Origin: Hallerella sp964587155
Lineage (GTDB): Bacteria; Fibrobacterota; Fibrobacteria; Fibrobacterales; Fibrobacteraceae
Assembly: GCA_964587155.1 (NCBI GenBank)
Contig: CAZPKF010000026.1
Coordinates: forward strand, 1 to 23,537
DNA: 23,537 nt
Reading direction: 5' to 3'
Shown here piece after piece: positions 15,237-23,267 of this stretch. The first letter of the stretch is position 1; each line of letters begins with the position of its first letter. Below the pieces are notes generated by a model, which saw only the letters and a list, made by a program, of their open reading frames with translations, did no database searches and was not told the origin of the DNA. The position numbers were made by a program, and so were the translations under genes.

Positions 15237-16598
15237 TCAAATTGTCTTTGAAAAAACGCCATCGCGTTTTGCATTTTGCATCAGCGGATCCAGTTGCATG
15301 GCCAAATAGCGGATGACCAGCGACCCCAGTTCTGTCACTTCGACTTCCCTTTCGGATTTTTTTACAAGCAAACCTTCCTGTTCTAACGCAAGGAGCCTTT
15401 CCCATCCATCAGAAAGAACCGTTTTTTCCTCTCCGGAAAGTTTTAGTCTGCGGTTGCACATCAAGCGCTCGATGGCATCGCGGACCGTGCGTTCTGCCAA
15501 AGAAAGTTCCTCGCAGCGGATTTCCGTCAAAAGGCCCGCCTCTTGAAGCTCCACGTATCGACGGCTTTCGTGGACATTTTGCGAATAGGCGTTGTCGAGC
15601 TGCGTAATGCCGCTAGAACCGAACGCATAAACTTCTCCGGTCGTTGCCCGGGTACAATACCCCTGAAAGTTGCGGTGCAACATTCCTTCGGAAAGGGCTA
15701 TCGCCAAAGAATCCTTCGGGGAACAGAAATGATCCATACCTACGTCCACATACCCTGCAGACTTGAAGAGTTCCCGCGCTTCGAGGAAAAGCCCCAACTT
15801 TTCACGCGGACCGGGCATCGGGTATTTTTCGAGCGTTTTCTGCGCCTTCATCAGCCAAGGAACGTGCGCATAGCTGAACAAGGCTATCCGATCGGGGTGC
15901 GCTTCAGCGGCAAGTTCAACGCTTTGGCGAAATCCAGAAGCCGTCTGGGAGGGAAGGCCGTAAATCAGGTCCAGGTTGACGCCCGTAAAATGCAATTCCC
16001 GGGAGAGCGCCAGCAGTTCGTTCACCGGCAACAGGGACGGCTCGCGTCCAACGTTCCGAAGCACTTGCGGATCAAAGTCCTGAATGCCAAAACTCACCCG
16101 ATTGAATCCTATCCGCGCCAATTCCCGCAGGCGTTTTTCATCGATAATCGAAGGATTGCATTCAATGGCAATTTCTGCGTGGGGCGCAAATTCAAAACGG
16201 GCGCGGAGGGTGTCCAAAATTTTTTCCAAAAACGAATAAGGGACAGCCGAAGGCGTGCCGCCGCCAAAATGGACCTGGGTTACGGGACGCGTAGAATCTA
16301 TCCAGGGCAGCTTCTCGTCCATTTCCGAAAAGAGCGCCCCGAAGTAGCGGTCGCGTTCCGCATCATCCGCCGGGAGCAATTCCGAGGTACACCCGCAAAA
16401 AAGGCATCGCTTTTGGCAGTAGGGTATATGGAAGTAAAAACTGACATTGTGCGGTTTCAACGCATTGGACTCCCGCCAGACGCGTTCGACCTGCGCCTTG
16501 TCTTCCGCTTTGCGGAAAAGATTCGCCGGCGGATAACTCGTATAACGGGGAGCGTTCGTGTTATACTTCAAAAGGAAATCAATCATTCCATTGTCCAT
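15237..16598 (-). CDS. hemN: Oxygen-independent coproporphyrinogen III oxidase HemN
   Basis: Radical-SAM enzyme that decarboxylates coproporphyrinogen III to protoporphyrinogen IX without oxygen. The 453 residues are close to E. coli HemN (457). The cluster motif is FHIPYCQKRCLFCGC with Cys61, Cys65 and Cys68, plus the HemN-type fourth Cys70. Further family text: YNTNAPRYTSYPPA at the N-terminus, HFGGGTPSAVP, IECNPSIID, NRVSFGIQDFDPQVL, LDLIYGLPSQT and the C-terminal HemN domain (FQGYCTRATTGEVYAFGSSGIT). The N-terminal RYTSYP and the CGC favour true HemN over the HemW paralogue. A minus-strand TATATT lies 6 bases before ATG 16598 with no Shine-Dalgarno; ATG 16586 is an alternative start. It diverges from the NlpC/P60 gene. 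Confidence 0.95.
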   Translation of the reverse strand: MDNGMIDFLLKYNTNAPRYTSYPPANLFRKAEDKAQVERVWRESNALKPHNVSFYFHIPYCQKRCLFCGCTSELLPADDAERDRYFGALFSEMDEKLPWIDSTRPVTQVHFGGGTPSAVPYSFLEKILDTLRARFEFAPHAEIAIECNPSIIDEKRLRELARIGFNRVSFGIQDFDPQVLRNVGREPSLLPVNELLALSRELHFTGVNLDLIYGLPSQTASGFRQSVELAAEAHPDRIALFSYAHVPWLMKAQKTLEKYPMPGPREKLGLFLEARELFKSAGYVDVGMDHFCSPKDSLAIALSEGMLHRNFQGYCTRATTGEVYAFGSSGITQLDNAYSQNVHESRRYVELQEAGLLTEIRCEELSLAERTVRDAIERLMCNRRLKLSGEEKTVLSDGWERLLALEQEGLLVKKSEREVEVTELGSLVIRYLAMQLDPLMQNAKRDGVFSKTI

Positions 16599-16604
16599 GC
16601 CTTC

Positions 16605-16610
16605 AATATA
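16605..16610 (-). promoter_or_regulatory. Possible -10 element of hemN
   Basis: Minus-strand TATATT (16610-16605) lies 6 bases before ATG 16598, placing RNA start at or near the start codon. No convincing -35 is seen. Confidence 0.35.
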
Positions 16611-16631
16611 ACAAACCGGACTTCAAATTTT

Positions 16632-16637
16632 TAGATT
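16632..16637 (+). promoter_or_regulatory. Possible -10 element of the NlpC/P60-pheA operon
   Basis: TAGATT at 16632-16637 lies 8 bases before ATG 16646; there is no Shine-Dalgarno in between and no good -35. Confidence 0.25.
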
Positions 16638-16645
16638 TTAATCCG

Positions 16646-17161
16646 ATGAATATCCGCCAGATTCTTTTTTGCGCCCTCGCCGCCGTTTGCCTATCGGCAT
16701 GCACCATGCCGCTCCGACCCAGTTACGACAGGAGCACAGGAGCTTACCGGCTTTCGAAAGGCGCAGCGCACACGAACCAAGTGCTGAAAAACGCTTCGGG
16801 TGCAACCGAAGACTGGATGCCCATCATCAAACCGTGGATAGGCACTCCCTACAAATACGGAAAAGCTTCCAAAAGCGGCACAGACTGTTCCGGCTACGTC
16901 ATGAACATTTACCAGGAAAAGACGGGAATAAAACTCCCCCACAGTTCACGCGAAATGTTCAAGATGGGAAAAAAGGTGGACAAAGACGATCTCAAAACGG
17001 GAGACTTGGTCTTCTTCGGTCCGTCGGATGTCGACCATGTGGGCGTGTATCTGGAAACGGGAAACTTTACCCACGCAAGCACTTCCAAAGGCGTTATGAT
17101 AAGTCCCATGGACGACGCCTATTGGAAGCCCCGTTACAAAGGAGCGAGGAGAATCCAATGA
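16646..17161 (+). CDS. NlpC/P60-family cell-wall peptidase, lipoprotein (MepS/Spr-like)
   Basis: Cysteine peptidase that cleaves peptide stems of peptidoglycan, anchored as a lipoprotein. The signal peptide has lipobox LSAC with Cys19 lipidated. The NlpC/P60 domain covers about 55-171. Catalytic Cys81 lies in GTDCSGYV, His131 in DVDHVGVYLE, and the third polar residue is His143 in FTHAS; this matches the Cys-His-His arrangement of Spr/MepS. The 171 residues are typical of the single-domain type. It overlaps pheA by ATGA (17158-17161), so a murein enzyme and a phenylalanine-synthesis enzyme are translationally coupled, a pairing with no obvious functional reason. The start codon has no ribosome site. 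Confidence 0.9.
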   Translation: MNIRQILFCALAAVCLSACTMPLRPSYDRSTGAYRLSKGAAHTNQVLKNASGATEDWMPIIKPWIGTPYKYGKASKSGTDCSGYVMNIYQEKTGIKLPHSSREMFKMGKKVDKDDLKTGDLVFFGPSDVDHVGVYLETGNFTHASTSKGVMISPMDDAYWKPRYKGARRIQ

Positions 17162-18012
17162 AAAAAATCGCATTCCAGGGAAGGCGGGGCGCATACAGCG
17201 AATCCGCAGCCCGCTACTTATTCGGCGAAGACATCGACGTCATTCCCATGGACTCGTTCGAAGAAATCTACCAGGCAATTGAAACTGGCAAAGCCGATGG
17301 TGGAGCGATTCCCATCGAAAACTCAACCGCGGGCTCGATTTACGAAAACTACGACTTGCTTGCCAAATGGCGCCATCCCATCGTGGGCGAGGTCCTTTTA
17401 CAAATTGAACATTGCCTTTGCGCCCTTCCGGGAACATCCCTGCAAACGCTCAAACGCGTGATGAGCCATCCACAGGCGTTAGCGCAATGCAGCCGTTTCT
17501 TTTCCGAAAATCCCGGCATCGAAAAGGTCGTCTTCTTCGACACGGCCGGTTCCGCCGAAGAAGTCGCGAAGCAAAAAATCCAAACCGACGGCGCTATCGC
17601 CAGCGTCTATGCGGCAAAGCTTTACGGTTTAGACGTTCTCCGCACGAATTTGGAAAACATCCAGGGCGTGAACTTCACCCGGTTTTACGCCATCCAGAAA
17701 AACCCCGTGAAAGTATCCCCCGACGACGACATCAAGACGGCGATTCTCTTCGAACTCTCGAACGATGACAGGCCCGGAGAACTTTACGACGCGTTGGGCG
17801 CTTTCGCAAAGCGCAAAATCAACATGACGCGAATCGAGAGCCGTCCGAACCCGGACAAGCCTTGGGGATACCTATTTTACGCCTCCATCATCGGCAATCC
17901 CTCCGACCCGAAAATAATCGACGCTTTTGAAGAACTGGGCCGTTATACCAAATTCACTTACCGCCTGGGCTCGTTCACTCGGGGAAAGACCGAACGTTTG
18001 CGATTTGCTTGA
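17158..18012 (+). CDS. pheA: Prephenate dehydratase with ACT domain
   Basis: Converts prephenate to phenylpyruvate in phenylalanine synthesis. The 284 residues correspond to the monofunctional form, without chorismate mutase. The catalytic domain (1-180) begins KIAFQGRRGAYSE and has GAIPIENSTAGSI and the active-site Thr-Arg-Phe at 174-176 (VNFTRFYAI). The ACT regulatory domain (about 192-275) keeps the phenylalanine-binding ESRP motif (227-230) but reads PGELYDAL where the other motif is usually GALV-like, so feedback inhibition by phenylalanine is likely. The start is ATG 17158, overlapping the upstream stop, with a strong GGAG-AGGAGA site. The frame is open far upstream, but that is a shadow of the NlpC gene. 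Confidence 0.95.
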   Translation: MKKIAFQGRRGAYSESAARYLFGEDIDVIPMDSFEEIYQAIETGKADGGAIPIENSTAGSIYENYDLLAKWRHPIVGEVLLQIEHCLCALPGTSLQTLKRVMSHPQALAQCSRFFSENPGIEKVVFFDTAGSAEEVAKQKIQTDGAIASVYAAKLYGLDVLRTNLENIQGVNFTRFYAIQKNPVKVSPDDDIKTAILFELSNDDRPGELYDALGAFAKRKINMTRIESRPNPDKPWGYLFYASIIGNPSDPKIIDAFEELGRYTKFTYRLGSFTRGKTERLRFA

Positions 18013-18018
18013 TCCCTC

Positions 18019-18049
18019 TTGTCTTAGAGTCAACTCTAAGTAGTATATT
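18019..18049 (+). promoter_or_regulatory. MerR-type promoter and operator of the DXS-like gene
   Basis: -35 TTGTCT (18019-18024) and -10 TATATT (18044-18049) are 19 bases apart. Between them lies a perfect 8-bp inverted repeat, CTTAGAGT-CA-ACTCTAAG (18023-18040). A 19-20-bp spacer with a centred dyad is the hallmark of promoters twisted into activity by MerR-family regulators. The dyad resembles those of NmlR/AdhR-type members, which respond to aldehydes or thiol stress. The regulator gene is not in the window. Confidence 0.7.
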
Positions 18050-18075
18050 GTAGATAGAAACCCTAGGAGAACTTC

Positions 18076-19839
18076 ATGTACGAACTTTTGAACCGCGTAA
18101 ACTCCCCCGCCGACGTGAAAAAACTTTCCCTTCCGGAACTCAAGGCTTTGGCTTCTGAAATCCGCGAGGCTCTATTCAACAGGCTCTCCAAAATCGGTGG
18201 GCACTTCGGTCCGAATTTCGGTTCCGTCGAAGCGGAAATCGCCCTGCATTATGTTTTCAACTCGCCCAAAGACAAGTTCGTTTTTGATGTTTCGCACCAG
18301 AGTTACACGCACAAAATCCTCACCGGCAGAAAGTCCGGCTACATTGACGACTCGCATTTCAAGGACGATTCCGGCTATACGAATCCAGAAGAATCCGAAC
18401 ACGACCTTTTCAACATAGGGCACACTTCGACTTCGATTTCTTTGGCCACGGGACTTGCCAAAGCCCGCGATTTGCTGGGTGAAAACGAAAACGTGATTGC
18501 CTTCATCGGTGACGGTTCCCTCGGCGGCGGCGAAGCCCTCGAAGCCTTGAATTTCGCCGGTTCGGAACTCCAGTCCAATTTGATTATCATTGTAAACGAC
18601 AACGAAATGTCCATCGCCGAAAACCACGGCGGACTTTACGACTCCCTCAAAGCCTTGCGGGATTCTAACGGAGATTCGCCCCGCAATTTGTTCAAGGCGC
18701 TGGGACTCGATTACATCTACGAGCCTAACGGCAACGACATCGAAAGCCTTATCCGCACCTTCGAAAAGGTAAATCATTCCAAAAGCCCGATCGTTGTCCA
18801 CATCCACACGCAAAAAGGACTCGGATATTCCTTCGCCGAAAACGACAAGGAATCCTGGCACTGGTGCGGGCCATTCGACCGAGAAACGGGACGTTCCAAG
18901 TACCCATCCGGAAACGAATCTTACGAATCCATCACGGCGGATTTTTTGCTGAAAAAAGCGAAAGCGGATCCGAAAGTTGTTGTCATCACTCCCGCCATGC
19001 CATCGTCTGTCGGACTTTCTAAAGACAAGCGCGAAGCCTTTGGAAACCAGTACGTTGACGTGGGCATTGCCGAAGAGCAGGCCATCGCCATGGCTTCGGG
19101 GGCGGCAAAGCGCGGTGCAAAACCGGTCGTTGTCACAAATGCGACCTTTTTGCAGCGGACCTACGATCAAATGGCACAAGATACAGCCATCAACCAGAAC
19201 CCCATCGCCGTAATTCTCAATTACTCCGCGTTCAACACCCTTACAGACGTTTCCCATTTGGGAATTTACATCAACTCCATTTACGGGAACATTCCGAACG
19301 TCCGCGTGTTGTCTCCGACAAACCGCGCCGAATATCTGGCGATGGTAGATTACGCCATTGAACAAACCAGCCATCCGACGATCGTGCTCATTCCGGGAAA
19401 CGGCATCATCGACGACGACCGCGTAGCCGATTCGGATTACTCCGAAGTCAAATTCCGCATCGAAGAATCCGGTTCCGAAGTCGCCATCATCGCCCTCGGG
19501 GATTTTTACCAACGCGGCGAAGCCCTGGCAAAAGAACTGGAAAAATCCATTGGGATTAAGCCCACTTTAATCAACCCGCGATTCGCCTCCGACATCGACA
19601 AGGAAACCTTGGAGAACCTCAAGAAGCATCACAAAATCGTGGTGACATTGGAAGACGGCATCCTCGACGGTGGTTTTGGCGCAAAAGTTTCCGCATTCTA
19701 CGCCGATTCGGACGTGAAAGTTTTGAACTACGGCCTAGAAAAGAAATTCTACGACAGATATTCCCCAGAAGCCCTTTTGGAAAGCTTGGGAATCACGCCA
19801 AAGGCCATCACCGGCGACGTGCAGAGGCTTTTGTCTTAA
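18076..19839 (+). CDS. DXS-like thiamine-diphosphate transketolase-family enzyme, short divergent form
   Basis: 587-residue paralogue of 1-deoxyxylulose-5-phosphate synthase. Conserved: GGHFGPNFG (His43), DVSHQSYTHKILTGR (His74), the TPP motif GDG (145-147) to NDNEMSI (174-180), proton-relay Glu333 in VGIAEEQA, Arg361 in TFLQRTYDQ and His394. Altered: the positions matching E. coli Arg420, Asp427 and Arg478, which bind glyceraldehyde 3-phosphate, are Tyr383, Thr390 and Pro440 (hand alignment). About 35 residues are missing after NEMSI compared with E. coli. It may therefore use another aldehyde acceptor, so the symbol dxs is withheld. ATG 18076 has an AGGAGA site (18065-18070) and a MerR-type promoter. 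Database annotation will probably say DXS. Confidence 0.85.
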   Translation: MYELLNRVNSPADVKKLSLPELKALASEIREALFNRLSKIGGHFGPNFGSVEAEIALHYVFNSPKDKFVFDVSHQSYTHKILTGRKSGYIDDSHFKDDSGYTNPEESEHDLFNIGHTSTSISLATGLAKARDLLGENENVIAFIGDGSLGGGEALEALNFAGSELQSNLIIIVNDNEMSIAENHGGLYDSLKALRDSNGDSPRNLFKALGLDYIYEPNGNDIESLIRTFEKVNHSKSPIVVHIHTQKGLGYSFAENDKESWHWCGPFDRETGRSKYPSGNESYESITADFLLKKAKADPKVVVITPAMPSSVGLSKDKREAFGNQYVDVGIAEEQAIAMASGAAKRGAKPVVVTNATFLQRTYDQMAQDTAINQNPIAVILNYSAFNTLTDVSHLGIYINSIYGNIPNVRVLSPTNRAEYLAMVDYAIEQTSHPTIVLIPGNGIIDDDRVADSDYSEVKFRIEESGSEVAIIALGDFYQRGEALAKELEKSIGIKPTLINPRFASDIDKETLENLKKHHKIVVTLEDGILDGGFGAKVSAFYADSDVKVLNYGLEKKFYDRYSPEALLESLGITPKAITGDVQRLLS

Positions 19840-19855
19840 TTTCCAAAGCCTCTTT
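19823..19855 (+). terminator. Possible terminator hairpin around the stop of the DXS-like gene
   Basis: AGAGGCTTT (19823-19831) pairs with AAAGCCTCT (19845-19853); the TAA stop (19837-19839) is in the loop. Only a short T stretch follows, so termination may be partial. Confidence 0.45.
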
Positions 19856-19905
19856 AGACATCCCCGAAGGATGCATCCGGAAAATTCGAAAAGGAAAGAA
19901 ATTTC

Positions 19906-19911
19906 TATCTT
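19906..19911 (+). promoter_or_regulatory. Possible -10 element of the pepA-guaA operon
   Basis: TATCTT at 19906-19911 lies 8 bases before ATG 19920, with no Shine-Dalgarno between. It has the same hexamer as the lipoprotein and glycosyltransferase promoters. Confidence 0.35.
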
Positions 19912-19919
19912 GTGAGAAT

Positions 19920-21380
19920 ATGATGAAACTCAAAATCGCAAAACATATCGCGGACAACGCTTCTGCCCACGCCCTCTTTTTTGTCAAAAAAGCCATTTTG
20001 TTTTCTTCCGATTTGACAGAACAGGCCGAAAAACAGGCAGCGACAGTCCTTGCCGAAATCGAAAAAGGCGTAAGCCAGGATTTGGACATCGTCGAACTCG
20101 ACGGTCACAGAACCATTTTCGTGAACGCCGACAAGGAATGCGGACTTTCTTCACAAGACAAACTCCGGATGGCGGGATTCCGACTCGGAAACCGCGCCCG
20201 GCAAAAGCAATTCAAGACGGTCAAGCTCCTACTCGCCGACGCTTCTATCGACCAGTTCAAAGCGATCCTCCACGGTATCCACTACAGCGATTACCATTTC
20301 GATAAATTCAAAAGCACTCCGAAGAAACATTTCGACGTGACCTTCGAAATCGAAGCGGATTCCCGTCAAAAGGATTTTGAAAAGGCCGCGGAAGAAGTCC
20401 TTGTCGAGCAAAAGTTCACAAGCCTTTGCAAAGATTTGATAAACACGCCGGGTTCCAAGCTTTACCCCGAAGCGTTTGCGCACGAAGCAATCCGAATCGC
20501 GCATCAAGTCCAGGGTCTTTCCATCACCATCCTGAACGAAAAGATTCTCGCGAAAGAAGGGTTCAACGGACTGCTGACCGTCGGTGCAGGGAGCCGTTTC
20601 TCCCCTTGCATGGTGCGCCTTTCTTATAGTCCGAAAGACGCTCCCAAAGACAAGCATCTCGCTATCGTCGGAAAGGGCATCACCTTTGATACGGGCGGAA
20701 TTTCGCTCAAGCCCGCCAAGGGAATGAAAGAAATGCAAAGCGACATGTCCGGTGCAGCTGCCGCGTTAGCCGCCATTTGCGCCGCCGCGGAATTCAAAAT
20801 TCCCCTTAAAATGTCCGCTTACTTGTGCCTTGCGGAAAACCGCATCGGTTCTGGCGCGGTCCTTCCCGGAGACATTTTCAAGGCGAAGAACGGAAAAACC
20901 ATCATGGTGGACAACACCGATGCCGAAGGGAGGCTCGTGCTTTCTGACGGGATTTGCGCCGCCGCGGAAAACGGTGCGACGCATATTGTCGACGTGGCGA
21001 CCCTCACCGGTGCCATGGTCCGAGCATTGGGCACGTCCATCACGGGATTTTTCTCCAACGACGAAGATTTCGCAAACAAAATCATCCGAGCGGGCGAATC
21101 AGCTTGCGAAAAATTCTGGCAAATGCCCCTCGAAGACGAATACGCGGCTGAATTGAAAGACCATTTCGCAGACCTTTCAAATATCGGAAAAAGCGCGGGC
21201 GCGATTCTCGCCGCCCTCTTCCTCCGCGAGTTCATTCCCGAAGGAGTCGTCTGGTCGCATTGGGACATCGCGGGAACCGCATTCGTCGAACGCCCTTGGA
21301 AATACACATCTTACGGGGCGACAGGCGTCGGAGTCCAGTCCCTTGTCCAACTAGCCCGTGAACTGGGGGAACAAGCGTGA
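19920..21380 (+). CDS. pepA: Leucyl aminopeptidase, M17 family
   Basis: Cytoplasmic two-metal aminopeptidase that removes N-terminal residues from peptides, 486 residues. The M17 catalytic domain shows all ligands: Lys252 and Asp257 in GKGITFDTGG, Asp275 in MQSDMSG, and Asp334 and Glu336 with catalytic Arg338 in the signature NTDAEGRLVL. The N-terminal domain (1-165) is divergent, as usual. A further family marker is WDIAGTAF near the end. The stop overlaps the guaA start by GTGA, so the two are coupled. The gene begins ATGATG; ATG 19920 or 19923 may be used, and no ribosome site is present. In E. coli, PepA also binds DNA; whether this one does cannot be told. Confidence 0.95.
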   Translation: MMKLKIAKHIADNASAHALFFVKKAILFSSDLTEQAEKQAATVLAEIEKGVSQDLDIVELDGHRTIFVNADKECGLSSQDKLRMAGFRLGNRARQKQFKTVKLLLADASIDQFKAILHGIHYSDYHFDKFKSTPKKHFDVTFEIEADSRQKDFEKAAEEVLVEQKFTSLCKDLINTPGSKLYPEAFAHEAIRIAHQVQGLSITILNEKILAKEGFNGLLTVGAGSRFSPCMVRLSYSPKDAPKDKHLAIVGKGITFDTGGISLKPAKGMKEMQSDMSGAAAALAAICAAAEFKIPLKMSAYLCLAENRIGSGAVLPGDIFKAKNGKTIMVDNTDAEGRLVLSDGICAAAENGATHIVDVATLTGAMVRALGTSITGFFSNDEDFANKIIRAGESACEKFWQMPLEDEYAAELKDHFADLSNIGKSAGAILAALFLREFIPEGVVWSHWDIAGTAFVERPWKYTSYGATGVGVQSLVQLARELGEQA

Positions 21381-23200
21381 AAAACGTCGACACCATCGCC
21401 GTCCTCGACTTTGGCGGACAATATGCGCACCTGATCGCCAACCGCGTCCGCCGTTTGGGAGTCTTTACCGAAATCCATTCTCCGAATGCGCCCAAAAGCG
21501 AACTCGAAGGCGTCAAAGGCATCATTTACAGCGGCGGACCGAACAGCGTGTACGCTGCTGACGCGCCAGCATACAATCCGGAAATTTTGAGCCTTCCCGT
21601 TCCCAAACTGGGCATTTGCTACGGCCACCAGTTGATAGCCCAACAACTCGGCGGACACGTGGAACCGGGGAAAGTCAAGGAATACGGGATTGCGGACCTC
21701 ACCCTCGAAGATAAAAGCTCTCCCCTTTTGAAGGGACTCCCCGAAAAAAGCCCCATGTGGATGAGCCACGGAGACCAGGTGACGCGCCTTCCCGAAGGTT
21801 ACCGCATTATCGCCAGCACCAAGGATTGCAAGGTCGCTGCTGTAGCCTTCGACAGCAAACAAATTTACGGCATCCAGTTCCATCCAGAAGTCACCCACAG
21901 CCAATACGGCATGAAGCTGCTGGACAATTTCATCGACATTTGCGGCGCAAAACGCACGTGGAACATGAAAAGTTACCTGCCGCTCATCACCGCCCGCATC
22001 CGGGAACAGGCAAATGGCAGAAAGGTCTTTTTGCTAGTCTCCGGCGGTGTCGATTCTACCGTCGCCTTTGTTCTTTTGAACCGCGTACTTGGTCCGGAAA
22101 ACGTTTTGGGGCTGCACATAGACAACGGCATGATGCGTCAAAACGAATCGGCAAATGTCAAGGACTTCCTTGAAAAGGAAGGGATGCACAATCTGAAAAT
22201 CCGCGACGCTGGAGAACATTTCTTGCAAAAGCTCCGGGGCGTGACTGCGCCAGAAACCAAACGTGCCATCATCGGCAAGGAATTTTTGTCCGTCAAGGAC
22301 GAAGAAATGGCCAAGCTGAATCTGGATCCCGAAAAATGGATGATCGCTCAAGGGACCATTTACCCCGACACGATTGAAAGCGGCGGTACCCAAAACGCGG
22401 ACAAAATTAAAACGCACCACAACCGCGTTCAAGAAGTTTTGGACCTGATGGCCAAAGGACTTGTGTTAGAGCCGTTAGCCGACCTTTACAAAGACGAAGT
22501 CCGCGCATTGGGCGAAGAATTGGGAATTCCGCACAACCTCGTTTGGCGGCACCCCTTCCCGGGGCCGGGACTTGGCGTCCGTCTGCTTTGCTGCGATGGA
22601 AAAGAACCTCTGGACATGGCGCATTTTGAAGATGTGAAGGATTCCGAAGGAAATCCCCTCGCTGCATATTTGCAAGAAAACGGCATCGACGGCAAGATTC
22701 TCCCCATCAAAAGCGTGGGCGTTCAGGGCGACGGTCGAACTTACGCACAACCGTTCCTCATCACCACGCCGGGACTTTCGTGGAAACAATGTGAAAAATT
22801 TTCCACGGAACTAGCCAACCGTTTCAAGGCCATCAACCGCGTCGTCTATCAAATAGGCAGCGCAAGCGATGAATCGCCCTTGTTGACAGAACAGTTTGCG
22901 ACTCGGGAAAATTTTGACACGCTCCGGAAATTCGACGCCATCTGCACAGACTTCTTACGGCAAAACGGCCTGTATGAAAAGATTTGGCAAATGCCCGTCG
23001 TATCCGTTCCACTCCGCGTTGCAGGCAAACCTTGCATTGTGATGCGCCCGGTGAACAGCACAGAAGCAATGACGGCGAACTTCGCCGAAATCGACCAAGG
23101 CCTTCTTGCCGGACTTTGGCAAAAATTTGAAAACGAAGGTGCCGGAAGTCTCTGGTATGATGTGACACACAAGCCGCCCGGAACAATCGAGTGGGAATGA
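21377..23200 (+). CDS. guaA: GMP synthase (glutamine-hydrolysing), long eukaryote-type form
   Basis: Converts XMP to GMP using glutamine ammonia and ATP. The class I glutamine amidotransferase domain (1-190) has Cys81 (GICYGHQ), His169 and Glu171 (FHPEV). The PP-loop ATP pyrophosphatase has SGGVDS at 222-227, followed by HPFPGPGLGVR (392-402). Usual bacterial GuaA is about 510-525 residues and ends KPPATIEWE. This one has 607 residues and ends KPPGTIEWE, with about 85 extra residues including ILPIKSVGVQGDGRTYAQ, NRVVYQIG and KIWQMPVVSVPL. These stretches match human GMPS more closely than E. coli GuaA (from memory). The start is GTG 21377, overlapping the pepA stop, with a GGGGGA site upstream. 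A strong terminator follows. Confidence 0.95.
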   Translation: MKNVDTIAVLDFGGQYAHLIANRVRRLGVFTEIHSPNAPKSELEGVKGIIYSGGPNSVYAADAPAYNPEILSLPVPKLGICYGHQLIAQQLGGHVEPGKVKEYGIADLTLEDKSSPLLKGLPEKSPMWMSHGDQVTRLPEGYRIIASTKDCKVAAVAFDSKQIYGIQFHPEVTHSQYGMKLLDNFIDICGAKRTWNMKSYLPLITARIREQANGRKVFLLVSGGVDSTVAFVLLNRVLGPENVLGLHIDNGMMRQNESANVKDFLEKEGMHNLKIRDAGEHFLQKLRGVTAPETKRAIIGKEFLSVKDEEMAKLNLDPEKWMIAQGTIYPDTIESGGTQNADKIKTHHNRVQEVLDLMAKGLVLEPLADLYKDEVRALGEELGIPHNLVWRHPFPGPGLGVRLLCCDGKEPLDMAHFEDVKDSEGNPLAAYLQENGIDGKILPIKSVGVQGDGRTYAQPFLITTPGLSWKQCEKFSTELANRFKAINRVVYQIGSASDESPLLTEQFATRENFDTLRKFDAICTDFLRQNGLYEKIWQMPVVSVPLRVAGKPCIVMRPVNSTEAMTANFAEIDQGLLAGLWQKFENEGAGSLWYDVTHKPPGTIEWE

Positions 23201-23203
23201 TTG

Positions 23204-23232
23204 TGATGCGGTAAAAAATAAGTCCCGCATCA
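23204..23232 (+). repeat. Inverted repeat just after guaA
   Basis: TGATGCGG (23204-23211) and CCGCATCA (23225-23232) form an 8-bp stem with a 13-base loop. No T tract follows, so it is not an intrinsic terminator by itself; it may protect the mRNA 3' end. Confidence 0.4.
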
Positions 23233-23267
23233 GCGAACGCAAATTCCACACAAATTAACAGTGATTT

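Noticed and set aside
15251..15270. Hairpin AAAACGC-GATG-GCGTTTT with T run on the minus strand at the end of hemN
   Set aside because: It resembles a terminator but lies 11 bases before the hemN stop codon; termination there would give an mRNA without a stop. Probably coding coincidence.
15543..16634. 363-codon plus-strand frame opposite hemN
   Set aside because: Antisense shadow of hemN with an Arg-rich, pattern-free product.
16669..17157. N-terminal extension of the pheA frame
   Set aside because: The frame is open by chance through the NlpC/P60 gene; prephenate dehydratase similarity begins exactly at ATG 17158, which has a strong ribosome site.
18172..19512. 446-codon open frame on the minus strand opposite the DXS-like gene
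   Set aside because: It mirrors a clearly conserved gene, is rich in residues expected from the antisense of GC-biased codons, and has no recognisable domain or ribosome site.
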